A DNA stretch of 64,000 nucleotides from Haberlea rhodopensis (GCA_907163345.1 CAJQUN010000007.1:2239206-2303205); one strand, 5' to 3'. Shown: positions 23,839 through 34,811, counted from the first letter of the stretch. The notes: generated by a model not told the origin, from the letters alone. Numbers and translations are program-made.

Positions 23839-24091
23839 ATGATGACAAAACCTAGCTTCTAAGTCTTTTTAACCAGTCTTGATAAGAGCTCTGAAGCGAA
23901 TGCTTTTGGATCGATTACTTCTTTGTTCAAAATAAATGAACATCATTAAGTTTGATCGATTCAATCTTTTATTATTAAGCCTTTATTAAAGTTCAAAATA
24001 AATGAACAAGGACTTAATCAAAAGAAGGATTTTATTGATCATCAAGAAATCCTAAATACAGACAGTCTGACAAGTTAAATGACTAAGACTG

Positions 24092-26542
24092 CTATTTTCT
24101 TGAGCTTGGTGGCGGCTTGAAGTCTGTCTTCTTTTCCCCCTTTTTGTCAGCAGCAATCTCTTGAAGGAATTCAACAACTTGGGCTAGCTGCGCGCTGATA
24201 GCGTCAAGACGAACGTCTTGAGCGCGGAGGGAGTTAGAAACAGATGCTCTGACTTCAGTGGCTAACTCGACCTGCTCTTTCCTCAGACTGTTCTTGTAGG
24301 AGGCTTGTTGAGAAAACATATCGTTGATGCCGCGCTGGAGGCTTCCGATACTGGCAGTCATTTTCTCTTTGAAAGAATTAAAGTCCAAAGTTGTGACTCT
24401 TTGACTTTGATGAACTTCGAGAATTCGTTGAGTTAATGACAGACAGTTATCAGAAAAGTGCTGGATAGTCCGTGCCAGGGATGGAGGTGCATCAGATAGC
24501 TGGCTGGGAGAGTGATCTGATGATGACATAGCAGGAGCATCTGCTTCAGCAATCGGCACGATGGAAGAAATGGCAGCTTGATGAATTTCGGATCGGATCA
24601 GAGTGACCAGATCCGAAGAAAAACTATGAATGAATGCCAAATCTTCATCTGATGGTCCCGGAGGAGAGTGGGGACTGGAAGGTTCCTCATCTTGGAGAGC
24701 CGCAACCACTGTAGATACCACCAAATCCGGATCGAGGAGGTCTGGTACTTCAGTTGTTGCACATGCTTCAGCTGGACTGTTTTGAGCAAGGGAGGCTGAT
24801 GACTTCAATGGAATAGATATTGTCGGAGAATCCAACAGAACATTCATTGATTCATCATCTGTTGCAGACGGAGCATTAGGCAATGGCTGCTCCGCTGTCT
24901 GTTCTGGTACGAGTTCTGCAGGCTGATCTTCTGTCTGTTTTACTTCAGCAGAAGGAATAACCTCGATAAAAGGTTCTGCCAGAGTCTTGCTGACAGAAGG
25001 ATGATCCGGGCTTGTGGCTGGAGTGGAGATACCTAGCATCTGTCGTTGAAAGCGGACAGCTAGGGATAGAGCATGAATATCCATCTCAAGTTGAGCAATC
25101 ACAGCCCCATCATCTCTGGCAGTAGGAGCAAGCGGATCGAAGTTCTTCTTTTTGGCAGTGAAAAGCAGATTGGCCAGTCTGAATCTGTGTTTTGCCGTAA
25201 ATAACGCTCTGCGCTGCACCGCAAGTCGAACATCATCAGTTTCTGTGCCTCTCAGAACCTCGTCTTCCATCTTTTTCAGTCTGTGCAACTTTCCGTAGAA
25301 CATATCAATGTGGTTGACAGTCCGGTACTGGACATATTCATCAAAGACCACAAGGAGTTCAGCGAGCTTCTCATCAACATCCTCCATAGCGATGTCGATG
25401 GCAGTCTGTGCAGCAGATTTGGGTTTAGAAGAGATGGGTTCTGTGAGAATGGCTTTTCCCTTGCCGGTGGAGGAAGGGGACTTAATCCCTGATTGTGTAT
25501 AGTCACCCAACTCAGTGATAACTATCCCTTTGACCACGGGATTGGCAGAGGGAATTCTAAGGGTGACTTTGGGTGCAGGGGTTGAGGCTTGTGAAGGCTG
25601 AGTGGGGGGTTGAAGTGCAGGGGTTGCTTTAGTGGGTGGCAGTATGGGTGGAGGTAGATGTCTGGTTGGTTTGGTAATCTGGGTTCGGGGTTTTTTGGGA
25701 AGTGGCTTGGTTGGGGATGAGTGAGCAGACTGGGTTTCTTCTGAGTCAGTCTGAATGGTCAGCTTCCGCTTTACCCGAGGTTTGCGCACATCAGCTTGTT
25801 CCTCGTCCTTCTCAATCTTGACTGAGACCAGAGTTGTAGGAGTAGGCGGAGCACTCTTGGACTTCAGCAGTGCAAGCCCTTTGGAGTTAAGGACCTTAAA
25901 GGGGCGGAGAGCAGACGGCTTGCTCAGCTCGAGGCCTAAGGACTCCAAGAGCTTGCTGAGAGGAACAGCAAAGCATACGGCGTGCTTGGATGCAATCACC
26001 GTTTCCAGCAGTACTCCAAACAAAATCATGGACCAGTTTATCTTCTGTCCAGATACAATAGCTGCCATAGCCCTGAACTTCTCGGCGGTTACAGCATCGA
26101 AGCTTCCTGCTTTACCCAAAAGTGGCTTGGCTACCACTTCGCACAACACCTGGAAATGGAAGAGCATTTCCTTCTTCTTAAATGAGGGTTGCAATCGGTG
26201 GCCAGAAATAGAAATCTTCCCCTGAAGATCTAAGAGAGATGCTGGAGGAGTCTGTCCGAACTCTGTCAGGCCGGAACTGGGGAGGCCAAAGGTCTTGGCC
26301 ATTGTTGTTGGCGAGATCTCGAAAGATTTGCCCTGGACAGTTGTAGAGATGGATGACTTCCGGGAGACGGCGTTGGCGAACAGCTCGCGGATTTCTGGTT
26401 CATAAACAACGGATCCGCACTCCAAAAAATTCCGTAAACCAGAGGATTCCAGGGCTCTAAAAATGGACACCATCGCAGCATCTTCTCCCCTGTAGATGTC
26501 ATCAAACTCAACGGAGAGTGAGTTATGAGTGATGGTAGCCAT
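24092..26542 (-). CDS. Extra ORF (816 aa) between pol and 3' LTR of the copia element
   Basis: An uninterrupted 816-codon frame in the place where an env-like gene sits in some Sireviruses. The first 230 residues look globular (FDDIYRGEDAAMVSIFRALE, FGLPSSGLTEF, AEKFRAMAAIVSGQKINWS) and resemble uncharacterised plant retroelement-linked proteins. Residues 235-370 are Pro/Thr/Ser/Lys-rich. Residues 380-510 are charged and probably helical. The stretch 510-690 is acidic and Pro/Ser-rich. The last 110 residues (LQRGINDMFSQQ ... LDAISAQLAQVVEFLQEI) look like a coiled coil. I see no signal peptide and no convincing membrane segment, so an envelope role is not supported. It would need its own promoter or a spliced RNA. 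Function unknown. Confidence 0.85.
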   Translation of the reverse strand: MATITHNSLSVEFDDIYRGEDAAMVSIFRALESSGLRNFLECGSVVYEPEIRELFANAVSRKSSISTTVQGKSFEISPTTMAKTFGLPSSGLTEFGQTPPASLLDLQGKISISGHRLQPSFKKKEMLFHFQVLCEVVAKPLLGKAGSFDAVTAEKFRAMAAIVSGQKINWSMILFGVLLETVIASKHAVCFAVPLSKLLESLGLELSKPSALRPFKVLNSKGLALLKSKSAPPTPTTLVSVKIEKDEEQADVRKPRVKRKLTIQTDSEETQSAHSSPTKPLPKKPRTQITKPTRHLPPPILPPTKATPALQPPTQPSQASTPAPKVTLRIPSANPVVKGIVITELGDYTQSGIKSPSSTGKGKAILTEPISSKPKSAAQTAIDIAMEDVDEKLAELLVVFDEYVQYRTVNHIDMFYGKLHRLKKMEDEVLRGTETDDVRLAVQRRALFTAKHRFRLANLLFTAKKKNFDPLAPTARDDGAVIAQLEMDIHALSLAVRFQRQMLGISTPATSPDHPSVSKTLAEPFIEVIPSAEVKQTEDQPAELVPEQTAEQPLPNAPSATDDESMNVLLDSPTISIPLKSSASLAQNSPAEACATTEVPDLLDPDLVVSTVVAALQDEEPSSPHSPPGPSDEDLAFIHSFSSDLVTLIRSEIHQAAISSIVPIAEADAPAMSSSDHSPSQLSDAPPSLARTIQHFSDNCLSLTQRILEVHQSQRVTTLDFNSFKEKMTASIGSLQRGINDMFSQQASYKNSLRKEQVELATEVRASVSNSLRAQDVRLDAISAQLAQVVEFLQEIAADKKGEKKTDFKPPPSSRK

Positions 26543-26962
26543 ATGAAAGAAGTTTAAAGAAGGTGCGAAGAGTAAGAGAGTAGGAGAGTAAGAGGGTAGA
26601 AAGCGGTAAACTGTAAAAAGTGAAAAAGTATGAAATGTTCAGCCCGCTAAATAGGAGAGAGAAGACACGTGTCTTTATCTCCAAGACTGAGAAATAAATT
26701 ATTCAAAATAAACGGTCAGGATGAAGAAAGATAAGGCGGTTAAAGTACAACTAGTTAAAAAGGTTAATCAGTCCGGGCTGTTTTGTTTTGTTTTTTTTTT
26801 AAAAAAAACAAATAATTGTCCAAACAGATCATAGGATAAAATCAGACTGACAAGTATCGGTCTGAAAGTTCGGACCGGTCTGTGTCTTTCTGAACATTGT
26901 ATTATCGATCTGTAGTGACAAAAATCTTTTAGGAGCGAAAAGAATAAAAACATCTAAACTAA
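26543..26962 (-). other. Spacer between pol and the extra ORF
   Basis: 420 bp without a frame. It contains an A/T homopolymer patch (about 26785-26810) and GGTCTG-rich words. It could hold the promoter or splice acceptor for the extra ORF, but no specific site is clear. Confidence 0.5.
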
Positions 26963-29404
26963 TTAAGATAAGCCAATTAAACCAAGAATTTGACGGAAAT
27001 GATTAAACTTAGCCTCAGGAAGTGGTTTGGTGAAGATGTCTGCTGCTTGCTGCTCTGTTGAAATGTGTTCGATCCGAATTTCCTTTTTGCCAACATGATC
27101 TCGAATAAAATGATGTCGAATATCAATGTGCTTTGTTCGAGAGTGCAAAACTGGATTATACGTTATAGCGATTGCACTTGTGTTGTCGCAAAATATCGGA
27201 GAGTCAACAGCTTGAATGCTGTAGTCTTTGAGCTGGTGTTGAATCCAGAGCATTTGAGCGCAACAGCTTCCAGCGGCTAGGTATTCTGCCTCGGCTGTGG
27301 ATGTGGCAATAGATGTCTGCTTCTTACTAAACCAAGAGATCAATCTTTCACCTAGAAATTGACATGTTCCACTGGTGCTTTTACGATCGATCTTACACCC
27401 AGCGTAGTCTGCGTCTGAATATCCGATCAAGCTGAAGTTTGAATCTTTGGAGTACCAAAGACCAACGTTCTGAGATCCTTTTAAGTATTTCAGAATACGC
27501 TTGGCAGCAATGAAATGTGATTGCTTTGGTTCTGTCTGAAATCTGGCGCACATACAGACTGAAAACATAATATCGGGCCGGCTCGCTGTAAGATACAATA
27601 GCGATCCGATGAGTCCTCTATACATGGTTACTTCAACTGCCGTTCCCCCTTCGTCCTTGTCTAACTTGATTGTTGGACTCATTGGAGTTGATGCAGTTGA
27701 GCATGTTTCCATTCCAAATCTCTTGAGGAGCTCTTTGGTATACTTGGTCTGATTGATGAAAATGCCATTGTTGAGCTGTTTTACTTGAAGACCCAGAAAG
27801 AATGACAATTCTCCCATCATGCTCATCTCGAACTGTCCCTGCATTAACTTAGAAAATTTCTCGCACAATTTGGGGTTAGTTGACCCAAAGATTATGTCAT
27901 CAACATAAATCTGAACTAATAGGGTATGTTCCCCCTTAATGAATTTAAAGAGAGTTTTATCTACTGAACCGATCTGAAAATCATGGTTCAGCAGAAATTG
28001 AGATAGAGTGTCATACCAGGCTCTTGGAGCTTGTTTCAGACCATACACTGCTTTATTCAGTAGGTATACATGATTAGGATACGAATGGTTCTGAAATCCA
28101 GGTGGTTGCTCAATGTAGACTTCTTCCTGAAGCTTTCCATTAAGAAAGGCGCTCTTGACGTCCATCTGATATACTTTGAAGTCTTTAAAGGCAGCATATG
28201 CAAGAAAGATTCGGATTGCTTCAAGTCTGGCGACTGGTGCAAATGATTCATCGAAGTCGATTCCTTCTTCTTGTCTGAATCCCTGTGCCACCAGTCTGGC
28301 TTTGTTTCTAACCACAGTTCCATCGGCGTCTAGCTTATTTCTGAAAACCCATCTGGTTCCAATAACAGGCAGATCGCTTGGTCTGGGAGTTAGACTCCAA
28401 ACTTGATTTTGTTCGAATTGATTAAGCTCTTCTTGCATTGCTTTAATCCAGTTGAAATCAGTCAGAGCTTCATCGATCTTCTTGGGTTCCAGAGTTGAGA
28501 TTAAAGTAGCATGAGTGAACTCATCCATCATCTGTCCTCTTGTTCTAATCGGTGCAGAAGGACGACCAATCACTAGATTAGGTGGATGCTTCTTAGTCCA
28601 TCGATAGCTTGACTCTGGATTGTCTGGTTCGGTCGGAATAATAGTATCAGCATGATCTGCATCTACTTTAATATTTGAGTCAGGAGCATCTGGATCAGCT
28701 CGATCTGAAGAAGCTTCAATGGCCTGATCCGGTCTGTCTGGCACTTCTGGTTCTGGTGGATTGTCTCTTGACCTGTTAGCTACAATCTCATCATCACTGT
28801 TAGCTTCGAGATGGATACTTTCCATCTGATTTTGAATTGAATCTTTGTTGCCCTCAACACATAATGATTCATCAAAAACTATATGAACAGATTCTTCTAC
28901 AGTTAAAGTTCGATTATTAAACACTCGATAAGCTTTGCTAATTGATGAATATCCTAAGAATATACCATTATCTGACTTAGCTTCAAATGCTGTAAGATGA
29001 CTCTTACCATTATTGTGAACGAAGCATTTACAGCCAAATACATGAACGTGAGAAACAGATGGTCTGTTACCAGTCCATATTTCATATGGAGTGAGATTCA
29101 GCTTCTTGTTAATCATAGATCGGTTTTGAGTGTAGCAAGCAGTATTTACAGCTTCTGCCCAGAACTTTTGAGAGATTCCAGAATCAGCAAGCATTGTTCT
29201 TGCTGCTTCCTTGAGCGTTCTGTTTCTTCGTTCTGCAACTCCATTCTGTTGAGGAGTTCTGGCAGCTGAAAACTCATGCTTGATTCCATGATCTTCTAGA
29301 AAGGATTCAAGATTCTGATTTGAAAACTCAGTGCCTTTGTCGCTTCGAATCCTGTCTATGCTGGATGATTTCTCGTTCTGAGTGCGTTTCAGCAGCTTGA
29401 TCAA
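26963..29404 (-). pseudogene. Copia pol, second part: integrase C-half, RT, RNase H
   Basis: An open frame of 813 codons, in a different frame from the first pol part. It starts in the integrase core ([18 protein letters not shown], then [21 protein letters not shown] with the catalytic Glu). An Asp/Pro-rich linker follows at about residues 205-280. RT has [40 protein letters not shown] and the YVDDIIFGS active site. RNase H has [29 protein letters not shown] and [17 protein letters not shown]. It ends [11 protein letters not shown], the usual end of a copia polyprotein. It is complete apart from the frame break near 29424. Confidence 0.92.
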
Positions 29405-29423
29405 CTTCGGACCGGTCTGATCT

Positions 29424-30146
29424 TTACTTGCTCAGAAATATAGTCCATGTAAAGCGTGAATAATCATCAATAACAACAAGAGTATACCGCATTCCCCCTA
29501 AACTTGTTATTGGTATAGGACCAAACAAGTCCATATGCAGTAATTCTAAACAGCGGGAGGAGGATTTGGCATTCTTGTTTTTGAAGGATGATCTGATCTG
29601 TTTGCCCATTTGGCAAGCTTCGCAGATCTTATCCTTAGCAAAGTCGATCTTGGGCAGACCGATAACTAAATCATGTTTACACAGGCTAGCAATGGTCTTA
29701 AAGTTGATATGATTCAAGCGCTTATGCCATAGCCAGTGTTTATTATCATTGTTAGCGATTAAGCAAGTAGGATTATCAGGTTGAGCATGATTCCAGTTAA
29801 TCTTATATGTGTTTCCATTCTTGATTCCTACGAGCATGGTTATACCGTCTGATGATTTAACAGTGCAAGTGTGTTTATGAAATTCTACAGCATAACCATT
29901 ATCACAGAGTTGACTGATACTAATCAGATTATAGCACAGATTTTCAACTAACAGCACATCATTGATAATAATGTTACCATGGACAATCTTACCCTTGCCC
30001 ACGGTCTTACCCTTTGAGTTATCTCCGAAGATGATTTTGGGTCCAGTGCATTCTGTGACTTCAGACAGCAGCTTGATGTTTCCAGTCATGTGACGAGAGC
30101 ACCCGCTGTCCAAGTACCAATCTGATGCGAGATTCTTCTGTACCTG
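29424..30146 (-). pseudogene. Copia pol, first part: protease and integrase N-half
   Basis: Open from about 30146, just after two consecutive TGA codons. It begins with the protease active site (DSGCSRHMTG), then KIIFGDNSKGKTVGKG and LLVENLCYNLISISQLCD. Next is the GAG-pre-integrase/HHCC region (HKRLNHINFKTIASLC, CEACQMGKQ) and the first integrase Asp (LHMDLFGPIP), then VVIDDYSRFTW. It stops at a TAA (29424-29426). The continuation lies in another frame a few bases on, so a small indel is the likely cause. Relative to gag, this frame is also shifted. Confidence 0.92.
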
Positions 30147-30178
30147 TCATCACACATATTTATTGTTGGTACCCAATC

Positions 30179-32089
30179 CTATTTGGGTCCAGAACGGATT
30201 AGCCCTTTGGGAACCCACACCTGTATCAGCTTTAGTGGCTTGTGTGTGTAGGGTGTGCTATGTGAAAACCTTTGATTTTCATAAGGTAGTCTATATCTTC
30301 GTTGAATCGGTTTTGAGTTATAGTAATTGTATTGTCTTCCTTGCCTTCGATCTTGCATTTTTGAATTTGGTCTCACAGACACAAATCTTGCTGGTGCCTT
30401 ATCGTTGGCTTGGTTGACATAACCAATCCCTTTTCTCAAATTTTGATTTACGTAAGAGACTCCTGTTTGAATCTTAGGTGCTTCAGTTTCATATACTGTG
30501 CTGGATTTAACAAATGTCATTTGTTTGACTTGATTCTTTACCAGCAACAGCTCAGACTCATCTTTGGTGCATTCTTTGGTGTCAAAGCCTATGCCGGTGA
30601 AATCACCGACATTTCTTTGAGCTTCTTGTAATTCTTCCAATGATGTTCTGGATTTTGTCCATGTTTTGAATATATGTGAGAGCTTAGCATTTTGTGTGCT
30701 AATTCTCTTATTTTCTTCATGGAGCTGATCATAAGAGATTTTCAGCTTATTCAGCTCGATCTGGAGATTTTTGCACTCACCCTGCTCAGAGCAGCTTGGT
30801 TTGTTGTGCTCATCCATTTGAGTACTGATTTTGGCTTTATTCTTCTCAAATGATTCAGCTAAGATCCTATAATCATTTGCCATGTCTTGCAGTGCGGACA
30901 TGAGCTCTTCTCGTGTAAAATCATTTGATTCAAATTCAAATACCTCATCTGTCTGACTCATTTCTTCATCTGCCATCAGACATTGAACCTCTTCTTCGCT
31001 TTCGCTGGAAGAATATTCAGAGCTGTCTGAATCGGAATCAGTCTGAGCCCATTTGCTGTTTCCTTCCTCAGCAACTAAGACTTTTTGGGATTTTCCATGA
31101 TTCTTGCGGTCTTTGTGGTGCTTCTTCTTTCTATCATCACGATGCTTCTCTTTCCTTTCTTCTTTCTTCGGTCTGGTGCAATCTGCAATAAAGTGTCCGG
31201 TCTTACCACAATTGTAGCAAGCCTGATCGTTAACAGTATCATCTTTTCTTGATTTATAATGATGAGAGGGTTTGAAGTTCCTCTTATTTTTAGACATAAA
31301 TTTACCGAATTTCTTTATAAATAATGACGTAGCATCGTTACTCATCTGTTCAGCAGATCGGTCTGATGTTGAAGCGATCTGGTCTGGGATGGCTGCCAGG
31401 GCCTTGTTGGGTTGAGAGATGAATGGCTCTGCTTCACCTCTGCTTATTAGTTCAAACTCATAGGCCTTGAGGTCTGCAAACAGATCATGAAGTTCAACCT
31501 TGTTAAGGTCTTTTGATTCCCTCATGGCAATGGTCTTTACATCCCATTCCTTTGACAGAGCTCTCATTACTTTCAGAGCGATCTCTCTGTTAGAATATTC
31601 CTTCCCCAGACCATTCAGTTCATTTATGATGCTGGTGACTCTTTCATCAAACTCATTTAGAGTTTCACCACTTTTCATCTTTATGCTCTCAAATCTTTGA
31701 AGAGCCACAGTTAACTTGTTTTCTTTGGTCTGGTCGTTGCCTTCACATAGCTGTGCTATCTTCTCCCAAATTTCTTTGGCAGTAGAGCACATTTTGATTT
31801 TGCTGAACATGTTCTTGTCCAAAGTTTTGAACAAGATGTCTTTGGCCACATTGTCGAGGTTTGCTTTCTTTCTATCCTCATTCGTCCAGAGGGATCTGTC
31901 TTTTTCTACCATTTGTGGTTCTCCACTGGTAGTGGCGACTGCTGTATTTATTTTTAGGATCTTCATTGGTCCATCGGTGATGACGAACCACATGTCGTCA
32001 TCCTGAGCTGCCAGGTGAGCTTGCATTCTGATTCTCCAGTCATCATAATCTTCTTTTGAGAACATGGGGATTTTGTTGAATGATGCCAT
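30179..32089 (-). CDS. Copia gag (UBN2 family) of the Sirevirus-like element
   Basis: 636 aa. I place the start at the ATG at 32089 (MASFNKIPMFSKEDYDDWRI), 34 nt after the primer site. The open frame continues upstream to 32194 only by reading the LTR, whose C run gives a false polyproline. The N-terminal half is the UBN2 gag fold (EIWEKIAQLCEGNDQTKENKL, FDERVTSIINELNGLG). One zinc knuckle follows (CYNCGKTGHFIADC), then a basic KKEERKEKHRDDRKKKHH stretch, an acidic Ser-rich patch and a coiled-coil-like C-terminal part (LQIELNKLKISYDQLHEENKR). It forms the virus-like particle and packages RNA. It ends at TAG. Confidence 0.92.
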   Translation of the reverse strand: MASFNKIPMFSKEDYDDWRIRMQAHLAAQDDDMWFVITDGPMKILKINTAVATTSGEPQMVEKDRSLWTNEDRKKANLDNVAKDILFKTLDKNMFSKIKMCSTAKEIWEKIAQLCEGNDQTKENKLTVALQRFESIKMKSGETLNEFDERVTSIINELNGLGKEYSNREIALKVMRALSKEWDVKTIAMRESKDLNKVELHDLFADLKAYEFELISRGEAEPFISQPNKALAAIPDQIASTSDRSAEQMSNDATSLFIKKFGKFMSKNKRNFKPSHHYKSRKDDTVNDQACYNCGKTGHFIADCTRPKKEERKEKHRDDRKKKHHKDRKNHGKSQKVLVAEEGNSKWAQTDSDSDSSEYSSSESEEEVQCLMADEEMSQTDEVFEFESNDFTREELMSALQDMANDYRILAESFEKNKAKISTQMDEHNKPSCSEQGECKNLQIELNKLKISYDQLHEENKRISTQNAKLSHIFKTWTKSRTSLEELQEAQRNVGDFTGIGFDTKECTKDESELLLVKNQVKQMTFVKSSTVYETEAPKIQTGVSYVNQNLRKGIGYVNQANDKAPARFVSVRPNSKMQDRRQGRQYNYYNSKPIQRRYRLPYENQRFSHSTPYTHKPLKLIQVWVPKGLIRSGPK

Positions 32090-32122
32090 CAGCTTAATAT
32101 TCTTTGTGCTGATTAAGATGAC

Positions 32123-32136
32123 CTGCTCTGATACCA
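32123..32136 (-). other. Primer binding site, initiator tRNA-Met (copia element)
   Basis: Minus strand TGGTATCAGAGCAG, two bases (AG) inside the 5' LTR. The first 12 nt match initiator tRNA-Met. Confidence 0.9.
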
Positions 32137-32138
32137 CT

Positions 32139-33291
32139 TGTTGGGATCGGTCCGGAGTGTTTAGAGGGGGGGGGGGGGGGGGGTGAATGAACACTCCTTA
32201 CAAATTTTATCCCTTGTGATTTCTTTCTGATTAGTGAAAGAAATCTGTTACTTAATCAACTCTTTGAACAGAACAGACCACTAATAAGTAAGTGCGGAAA
32301 CGGTCTGCTCTTGTATAAGTAAGAACAGCTCGATGGCTAAGTGCAGAATGATAAGACACGGGATATGTTTCTGGAAGTTCGAAGGTGGTGTAATCCTTCT
32401 ACGTCTCCCCTTCTTCCAATTAAGGAAGGTTTATACTAGAAGACTTTGATTTATACAATCCTGTTGTACAAACCCGATTCAGGCTGGATTTACCTCACTA
32501 CCAGTCTGAAACTCCTAGTCACTCAACCTGCTCAGACACACTCTGTCTGACAGTTACAAAATGTTGCTCACTTCTATTTTTCAATACACAATGCGCACAG
32601 TGATCCTACAATGATCAAATGTTACAAAGTAATTGCGCTTAAATGAATAACTTCAGCTCGAAAGCTTCTGTACTTTGTGAGCGTGTGCTGTTTAGCTTTC
32701 TTGTATATTTTTCAATTGATCAGCGTGAATTGTAGAGTCAGAGTCTTTTGCATCTGTTTGTTGCATCCTTTTATAGTTGAAGGTGGCAACGGCATTGTTT
32801 CCCTTAATGTGCAGCTATGACTCTTTTTAGACTCTGAGAAAGCTACAGTCTTCTTCTTCAGGATACTTGCCGTTCTGGTATATGCTTTCGGCGACTGTCA
32901 GGTAAGCTCTTCTTTGTCTTCTTACCTATTATGGCAATCTTCAGTCTTTGGTCCTTTGTAGCATTAATTGCAGCATTAAATGCTGCAATAAATATCCGTT
33001 GATGATTCGGACTGAGAAGCCATCCTTTATGTATCCTTGACTGCTCTGATCTGAAGCATCGATCTTGTCATTCTGGAATCCATCGATCCGGTCTGATATG
33101 TACTATTCTTTATCAGTTTGCCCTGATATGTCCGATCGATCTGGTATGCCTAATTTCCATCGATCCGGTCTGAAGTGCTTTGCCATCTTGCTCTGTTGAG
33201 TCCGATTGATCTGGTCAATCTGATTTCTATCGATCCGGTCTGAACTGTTTTGTCATCTTTAAAATCTCATCGATAAGGTCCGGAACTAACA
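32139..33291 (-). repeat. 5' LTR of the copia element
   Basis: 1153 bp. Minus-strand TATA box CTATAAAAGG at 32776-32767. The U3 part (33050-33285) carries repeated CGATCCGGTCTGA/CGATCTGGT words. An 18-base G run lies close to the primer-site end (about 32166-32183). Confidence 0.95.
32767..32776 (-). promoter_or_regulatory. TATA box of the copia 5' LTR
   Basis: CTATAAAAGG on the minus strand, about 630 bp before the LTR/primer-site junction and in the sense direction of gag. Confidence 0.65.
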
Positions 33292-34811
33292 GTATTGTTG
33301 AAGGAAAATGTTGAATTATGCATTGGCTTAGTATTATTGTTGGTTAAGAAATGAAGATTAAAATCATGCATGGAAGGTGTTTGTTAATATGCTTAAATGA
33401 GATTCAAGTGTGGGTCTAAGCCTTGTTAGTTGCTAGTAGGTGTTGAAAAGAATTAACTTCTATGGCTTGTAACCATTGTAATAGTGTTGGTTTGGATGTT
33501 TGAAGCATGCTAGTTGTTTAATTGAGTCTTTGCGTTGGAAAGTTGAATTATGTGATATTATGGGCATGATTGGTTGATTTAAGGAGGAATTTTATGCATC
33601 AAGTATTGATTATGAATCGACCCTTAAACTTTGAGTTTGTGTAGAGCCTTCTTGAGCTCGGACAACAAGGAAGGTGACTTGACGGTAAACACAGATTATA
33701 AGGTACGTAGTGACGTACGAGCAGGTATACATATGATGAAGTAATTACATATTCATATATTCATGAATTATTAAATGTCATGATGGAACGTAAGAGATGT
33801 ATATGTGTGTTGAGTATGACATATGTGGTATGGTGGATACGTAATTGTACATGATCCAAAAATATGAATATGTATATATGTATGTGTGGTATGAGGGATA
33901 CGTAGTTATACGTGATCCGAGTATACGAGCTGAGTATTGATGCATGGGGCATGATCAATATGAGAGAATGTCGAGAATGAGATAGATTGATAGGCAGGAT
34001 CATGTGCGATATGAAATTGTTTATGATTCAGCATAAATAATAGAATTTGGTTGTATTGAATTTATCGTGTTGATGAGTATCATGTTTAAATAACGATACT
34101 GAACTTGATGTTATGAAAGTTGTGAGTCTGAAACAGGAACAGTGCGTGGAAGCTATACAGATTCAGAATTGTACAGGGAGTACATTTTTATAGATTTTCA
34201 ATAATCGTAAATTGTGATATTATGATCGTATCATGATCTTTATGCATTGTTATGATATGGGTATTATGATGTTGGTATGCTCACCCTGTGTGGGGGCTGT
34301 TTCTATTGAAACAGGTACTACAGCTACAAAGTTATTTTGGTGTAGCAAGCTCGAGCTTGGTTGGATAATATTGCTTCCTGAAGCGTAGAATGAGATTGGG
34401 TAAATGGTATACATTATTTATGCAACTAGATGGGTATTCATTATTTGTTGCTCGTATGTGAGCACTCGGAGTCGTGTATATGGACTGTATATTGGTGTTG
34501 ACGTCCACTTTTTGATTTCTTTTAGTATCGTGTTTTTCCCTGGCTGGGAATTATTTTTGGTGATGTGTTTTATTTTGGGATAGCTCAATTTATGGGGAGA
34601 CTCTGCCCAATTTTTTATAAACCCACAATGTAAAGTGGTGCAATGGTGATGATAATGGGTGAACCTTGAGTCTTATTGCTGAGTATTATTCATGTCATGG
34701 AGAATATGTGAAGCATGTAATGATTCTTTTAAAGAATGAAAAAAATTTCTATACTCATATGACGTCATAATTGCATTATCGATGCGTTGAGTCGTTGGGG
34801 TCCTACATTAG

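Larger units (their letters stand above)
22654..33291 (-). mobile_element. Sirevirus-like Ty1/copia retrotransposon, nearly intact, TSD GTATT
   Basis: A 10638-bp element flanked by GTATT (22649-22653 and 33292-33296). On the minus strand: 5' LTR (33291-32139), AG, Met primer site, gag, pol, an extra ORF, polypurine tract, 3' LTR (23823-22654). By eye the LTRs differ by only two substitutions, a 21-bp indel and the length of a G run (14 versus 18), so the insertion is very recent. Gag and the extra ORF are open; pol carries a frameshift in integrase. The large size, zinc-knuckle gag and additional 3' ORF suit the Sirevirus (SIRE/Maximus) lineage. Confidence 0.93.
21400..34807 (+). repeat. 5' LTR of element C (split by the copia insertion)
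   Basis: Runs TGTAATGTCCGG (21400) to 22653 and resumes at 33297 to end GGGGTCCTACA (34807). Landmarks: GT-rich minisatellite (22190-22620), palindrome GTACGT-AGTG-ACGTAC (33703-33718), a GCTCACCCTGTGTGGGGGCTG block (about 34277) shared with A, and a 3' end shared with A and B. It lacks the GATCGATC array of A and B. Confidence 0.88.

Noticed and set aside
24092..26542. Envelope glycoprotein
   Set aside because: The position is right, but I see no signal peptide, membrane anchor or cysteine pattern. Left as unknown.
32090..32194. Longer gag N-terminus with polyproline
   Set aside because: The extra 35 codons read across the primer site and the C run of the LTR. The ATG at 32089 begins the conserved gag start.
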